64,000 bases of DNA, taken from positions 186,001 through 250,000 of the forward strand of contig OX637622.1 of NCBI GenBank assembly GCA_951802195.1, read 5' to 3'. This DNA is from Tausonia pullulans (lineage: Eukaryota; Basidiomycota; Tremellomycetes; Cystofilobasidiales; Mrakiaceae). A program made the position numbers and the translations under genes. Position 1 is the stretch's first letter. Every line of letters starts with the position of its first letter. Below the pieces are notes generated by a model, which saw nothing but the letters and a program-made list of their open reading frames with translations, ran no database searches and was not told the DNA's origin. Below are positions 59,801 to 64,000 of the stretch, piece by piece.

Positions 59801-62621
59801 GTGGGGCCGCCTGGGAAACACAAAAAGTCAGTGATCGCACCAGACACGGCTGAGCGATGCAGGGCGGGCTCACCTCCTCCATCTCCGTTTCCGAAGAGGA
59901 AGAGTGCGTCCTGGGTGACCTCGAGGTTCTTGTGGCCGCGGTTACCCTTCACGACCTCCCCGTAGTCGCATTGCGCGTTGTCTGTAAATGCAGATTGAAC
60001 ATCAGCCGAGAGTTCTAAGCTTCGAAAAACAACACGCTGACTGACAGGTGTCGACAGGAGTCCTAAAGAAGAAGGCTTTCCAGTCAGCTTCTCTTGCAGG
60101 TCAGGCCACGGGCAATTGCTAACATGTGAGTAAGAAGCTGCGACCCGTCAAGGCCGACCCAGTTGAAGGACGAGTGAGGGAACTTGTTGCTGTGGCACAA
60201 AAGGTCGGTGATCATATTTATCACACGAATAAATGGTCTGTTGAACGTACATGTTCTGGTTGTGGAAAGACATGCGTCAGTATTTGATCTGGGTCATCAT
60301 GTTTTAAGCTGTACCTACGTTCCAGCTGAGTTTCTGCGTGAAGAAGTTCTTGGATCCACCAAGGCGCGCGATCTGCGGCAGCTGGCTGCTGTAGCCTGTG
60401 GTTCAAGGACAAAAAAAAATCGATTAGAGGCCGCGCGGGGCTAAAAAGCTTGCGTCGGCATTATTAATTATTACTGACCGAACGTGTCCGGAAGGACAAA
60501 AGTCGGGCACTGCTTGCCGAAACGCGACTGGAAGAAGCGCTGGCCATACACTGGAAGAGCGCTCGCTCAGCAAAGTGGAAAGGGTCTCAGTAAAGAGTGA
60601 GTTCCACTGACGAAACTGTCGGCACAGAGACTCTCCACTGGGGAGATTCGTGTCGCACTCGAGCCAGGTGGCGCCACTAGAATGAAATATTTCACAGTCA
60701 GCTCCCGAGACGAAGACCAGAACCGTAAGGACTCACATGTGCTTGAACTGGCCACCCTCGATCTTGGCCTTAACCTTGTCAAAGAGGGTCGGATAGAGGT
60801 TCTCGAGCCACTTGTCTAAAGTCGCCTGAAAGTCAACAGCCGAGAGTTGAGGACGTTGTGGAAACGATACGCACACTGCTGAGCTGAGGTCGCAGAAAAG
60901 TGATGCTCCGGGTACCGGTCCATCAGGTCTACCTGGGTTGACCAGCTACGAGCGACCTTCTGTTTGGTGACCGTGAATGGCCAAAGCCACGCCGAGTCGA
61001 TGTGGCTGCAAATACGAATCTCTCAGCACCGCCATCAAGACATTGTTCTAAGGCGGCAACGGCCTCACCAGTGACCCATCGCCCAGAGCTTAGCTTCATC
61101 CTTGGGGCCCTTCTCCCATACCTTGTGGCCGTCCTTCTCCCACCCGGCACCGAGGATGTCCTCGGCAATCTTGCGGCAGAGCGGGATCGTCGTCTCCGTG
61201 TCCGTCACGCGATAGGTTGAAATGATCGAGTTGGCTGCCCGCATCGCCCGCTCCGAGAGGGGCGAGTTGGCGCCGTCCTGCTGGGCGATCTGGACGAGAA
61301 GGTTGAAGTCCCACATGAGGCGCCAGGCCTCCATGTTGGGGACGACAATGTCGGCCGACGCCAGGGGGAAGTACCGGTTGGGCTAGGATGCTCATGCGCG
61401 TCAGATAGCGAACATATGGGTCTATCAAACGAGGATTAATCACTGACGTCTGGTGGCTCAATCTCGTTGCCTCCCTGAGGGACTCCGAACATGCCATTGC
61501 AGGAGGTCTATGAAGACTAACGCCGGTCAGCCACGTTCTCGCTGGTGAACAGTAGAACTTTGCCAGACATACCTCGATATAGATGTGGTAAGGTCCCTTC
61601 CTAGCTGTTTTGTCAAGGATGTGCTCAACGCGGCGAAGGTTGTCGAAGCCACCAACGAGGGCTGAATCGAGCAAGGGCAAGCGTCAGCCGATGTGGAGGA
61701 AGGGGGTTCGCTTGCGCCGTTATAAGAGTCGACAGAAGATCGTAGACTGACCATGGATAGGGACACCTTCGTTCGTGTAGATGAGACCCTCGCATCCGGG
61801 ATCGAACTCGAACTAGCGGCATAAGGGAACGTTAGCACCTAGGCATCAGGCAGCCGGCTCGCTCATCGCCGCACCTGAACGCGCTCGTACTTGGCGTACT
61901 CCTTGGGAACGTTGAGGGTGATCCGCCACCAGTGATTGCTCCCTGGAGGACCAGAAGGGTTCTGTCAGTGAATGTCCGCCCGTTTTTTTTGCTCATTGAG
62001 TGAGATGGTGCCGCCGGAGGAACGAGATCGGCGAACGCACACGACGGTCCGAACTTGTCGCCTTTCTTGGCCGGCTTGTACTTTGCCCTCTTCGCCTCCT
62101 CGAACGTCGGCTTCTCTCCCGTGGGAGGAGACCAGACCTCGAGCTTGACGGCCGAGGAAACATCGGTCTTGTGGTGGAAGAGGGCAGCCGAGAGGTTGGC
62201 CTCAGCGTAGTGGCCGCCGAGGAAGTTGCCGAAGCGGCCCAGCGTGATGGACTTGATGTGTTTGCCCTCTATGGAAGTAGCGTCAGTGGAAGTACATTGA
62301 ACTGTCGACCCAGGGGGGAGGGAAGGGTCGAGTGCCCGGATGTAGGCGAACGGCCTTCGGCCGAGCCAGCTCTAGAGTGAACTCTCGTGAGCGGATGGAG
62401 AGCGCAGACAGCTCACCTCCATTTGAGAAGGTCGTCTGAGGATAGGACATGGCTGGAATTCGAGGAAGAGGGTTGGGGAGGAGATTGGGGGTGGAGGGAG
62501 GGGGTAGGGTTGCGTTGTTGATGGTGGTCGACGGCGAACGCAAGGTCACGACGCCGAGGAGGGGATGGGAGGGTCGCTGCTTCGGGGGTCGCCGACTTGA
62601 GCCGAGGTAGCGGGACATCAT
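56859..62621 (-). CDS. AMS1: Vacuolar alpha-mannosidase Ams1 (glycoside hydrolase family 38)
   Basis: Very exon-rich minus-strand gene of roughly 1,100-1,200 residues. After a Ser/Pro-rich N-terminus come [40 protein letters not shown] and [16 protein letters not shown]. The GH38 zinc site is [30 protein letters not shown] leads into [10 protein letters not shown], where the Asp is the expected nucleophile. Later exons have [43 protein letters not shown] and [11 protein letters not shown]. It ends [16 protein letters not shown], with the stop at 56859-56861. Known role: trims alpha-mannose from free glycans in the vacuole after Cvt/autophagic import. The start may be an internal Met ([11 protein letters not shown], about 62450) and not the one at 62621. 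A perfect donor GTGAGT overlaps the stop, so an alternative last exon ending near 56764 is possible. Confidence 0.9.
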
Positions 62622-63230
62622 CTGCTTTGTTCGATCTCCTCGACTATCGTTTATGGCGTTCCACCTTCAGACCAGGATACAGAGAATCAATGAGGGCCGT
62701 GAGGTTTGGAATGAACTGAGTAGTTCATTGCAGAAGATGCATGGAGAGTCGCGTTCTCCTCTCGCGGGGGTAATATAAACAAGGTGGGTGCGCAGGGTGT
62801 TACTCATCTCATCGACCTCTCCTTCATTCTTTTCTGCAATTCGGAGTCCAAAAAAGGCAGATCTTGCTGTAACGAGCTGAATAGTCTCACCTAATTCTGC
62901 TGCAAGACTTGGTGGAGACCGGGCTAAGCTGCCCACGGCGCGCGCGCAATCACGCTGCGCAGAGAGTAGGTGCAAAACTACATATTTCTCTTCAGCTTGA
63001 CCCTCATTTCTCCCATGCGTGCGATCCACCAGAATGAAACTGACCATCCGCTTCTCTCTTCCACCGGATCGGGAGAGAAAGAGAGAGAGATCTGGTCGAA
63101 TGGACAGGGACGCGGCGTGACAGGCCGCCCTGAGAAGTTCCGTGCGCGAAGTATTTAGGCAAGGTCGCCCGCCAACAACCATCAACCCCCCCTCCCTCCT
63201 CCCCCTTCTTGGCGTCGTTCATCCGACAGC
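62622..63230. promoter_or_regulatory. Divergent promoter between AMS1 and NOC2
   Basis: 609 bases between start codons. A 172-codon minus-strand frame here has no family features and is treated as chance. The NOC2-proximal side is CT-rich. Confidence 0.45.
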
Positions 63231-64000
63231 ATGGCAAAGGTTCGTAACAGCGTACCCTAGGACTCCAACGTACTTCCCTCTGATCATGAACCCGTCGAGC
63301 TTTTTCAGAAGTCTTTCAAAAAGGCACGTCGCGTTCCCCTTCCTCCTTACCCAACCCCACCGACGACGCGATTGCTGACCTTCGTCACCCTATCATCACC
63401 TTCCTCCCTCTAGTTTGCTGGCACTGGCAAGCTCAAGGCCGTCATCAATTCGCGACGCGCCCACCAGAAGCAGCGGAAGCTCATCGAGGGCCGCGAGAAG
63501 CGAAAGAGCGGCACGGCCCGCCAAGAGAGCGCCGGTTCGGGCGACGAGGACGAGGACGACGAGCCGGCCCAGACTAAGGGCAAGGGGTGCGTCCTACGAT
63601 GGAGATATGCGAGCCAGTCAGAGAGACGCTCGGCGGCTGACGAGTGGTATGCCTATCGCGACCCGTCGACAGATCCAAGGAGCCCAAGAACGTCGACGAC
63701 CTCCTTGGCGCGGACTTCATGGAGGGTGACTCAGAGGTACGCTGTGACGCACAAGTCAAGCTGGTCTCTGCAGGCATTCTTCCTTACACTTGCTCGCTGC
63801 CTTCCTAGGACGAGACCGCTCTTGCGCCGGCGGACGGCGACGAGGACGACGACGCCTCGCTTGCCGACACAGACGACTCGTTCGGTTCGCTTGACGATCT
63901 CGATGGTGCGTTGAGACTTCTTTCGTCCACAGATGTCATGCTGACATATGCCTCAGATATGGAGCAGGATCAGGTTCAGGCGATGGCCAACCTGTCGAAG
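63231..64000 (+). CDS. NOC2: Noc2-like nucleolar complex protein, 5' part (runs off the window)
   Basis: Exon 1 is ATGGCAAAG (63231-63239). A tiny second exon (63309-63323) gives KSFKK, and the third starts at 63414. The result is MAK-KSFKK-FAGTGKLKAVINSRRAHQKQ, a basic start typical of Noc2/NOC2L. An acidic region follows (GDEDEDDEPAQTKGKG, then DDLLGADFMEGDSE, then DETALAPADGDEDDDASLAD), and the last visible exon is DMEQDQVQAMANLSK. Known role: with Noc1 or Noc3 it escorts 60S pre-ribosomes through the nucleolus and nucleoplasm. The HEAT-like Noc2 core lies beyond the edge, so the call rests on the N-terminus. The second intron seems to use a GC donor. Confidence 0.65.

Noticed and set aside
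62667-63185. 172-codon minus-strand frame between AMS1 and NOC2
   Set aside because: No family features. It lies in a divergent promoter and over the NOC2 leader.

Overview
The window looks like nuclear DNA of a basidiomycete yeast, most likely Pucciniomycotina (Rhodotorula/Microbotryomycetes-like). The genome is GC-rich with CT-rich promoters, and genes are closely packed and often divergent or convergent. Most genes carry many 50-100 nt introns. The gene set includes complex I genes, an IME4/METTL3 m6A writer and an Hpc2/ubinuclein. The genus is inference; the fungal and basidiomycete features are visible in the sequence.

Layout. 1-3000: a tRNA island (Gly-GCC, Tyr, Pro twice in an inverted duplication, His) with 3' tails of a LINE. 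3569-5715: secreted double-psi beta-barrel protein. 6102-9333: divergent complex I pair (NDUFAF6-like assembly factor and NDUFA11-like subunit). 9661-14172: Hpc2/ubinuclein of the HIR histone chaperone, convergent with an Afg2/Drg1 AAA ATPase (14323-17416). 17585-22080: second tRNA island (Ile, Phe, Cys, Gly-UCC) with decayed LINE copies. 24334-29041: Kin4-like kinase behind a 2.2 kb gene-free CT-rich region. 31616-35877: two RNA methyltransferase genes in a row (Bmt6-like, IME4/METTL3-like). 36366-39983: ER-lumen Hsp70 Lhs1 ending in KDEL. 40216-44655: third tRNA/LINE island with one 5'-truncated LINE that keeps a long RT reading frame. 45115-47111: eIF2B beta. 48966-53654: oligopeptide transporter. 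54758-56337: bZIP factor. 56859-62621: vacuolar alpha-mannosidase Ams1. 63231 to the edge: Noc2, partial.

The single-copy genes are mostly housekeeping: ribosome biogenesis (Afg2, Bmt6, Noc2), translation initiation (eIF2B beta), complex I, ER folding, histone deposition and vacuolar glycan turnover. The unusual biology lies in the three tRNA islands. One LINE family has inserted repeatedly just upstream of tRNA genes, nearly always with its 3' end pointing away from the tRNA. Several insertions keep short target-site duplications, and some copies sit in or beside older copies. tRNA genes with their flanks have been duplicated, mostly in inverted orientation, and five of the eight tRNA types carry introns, one of them 78 nt long.
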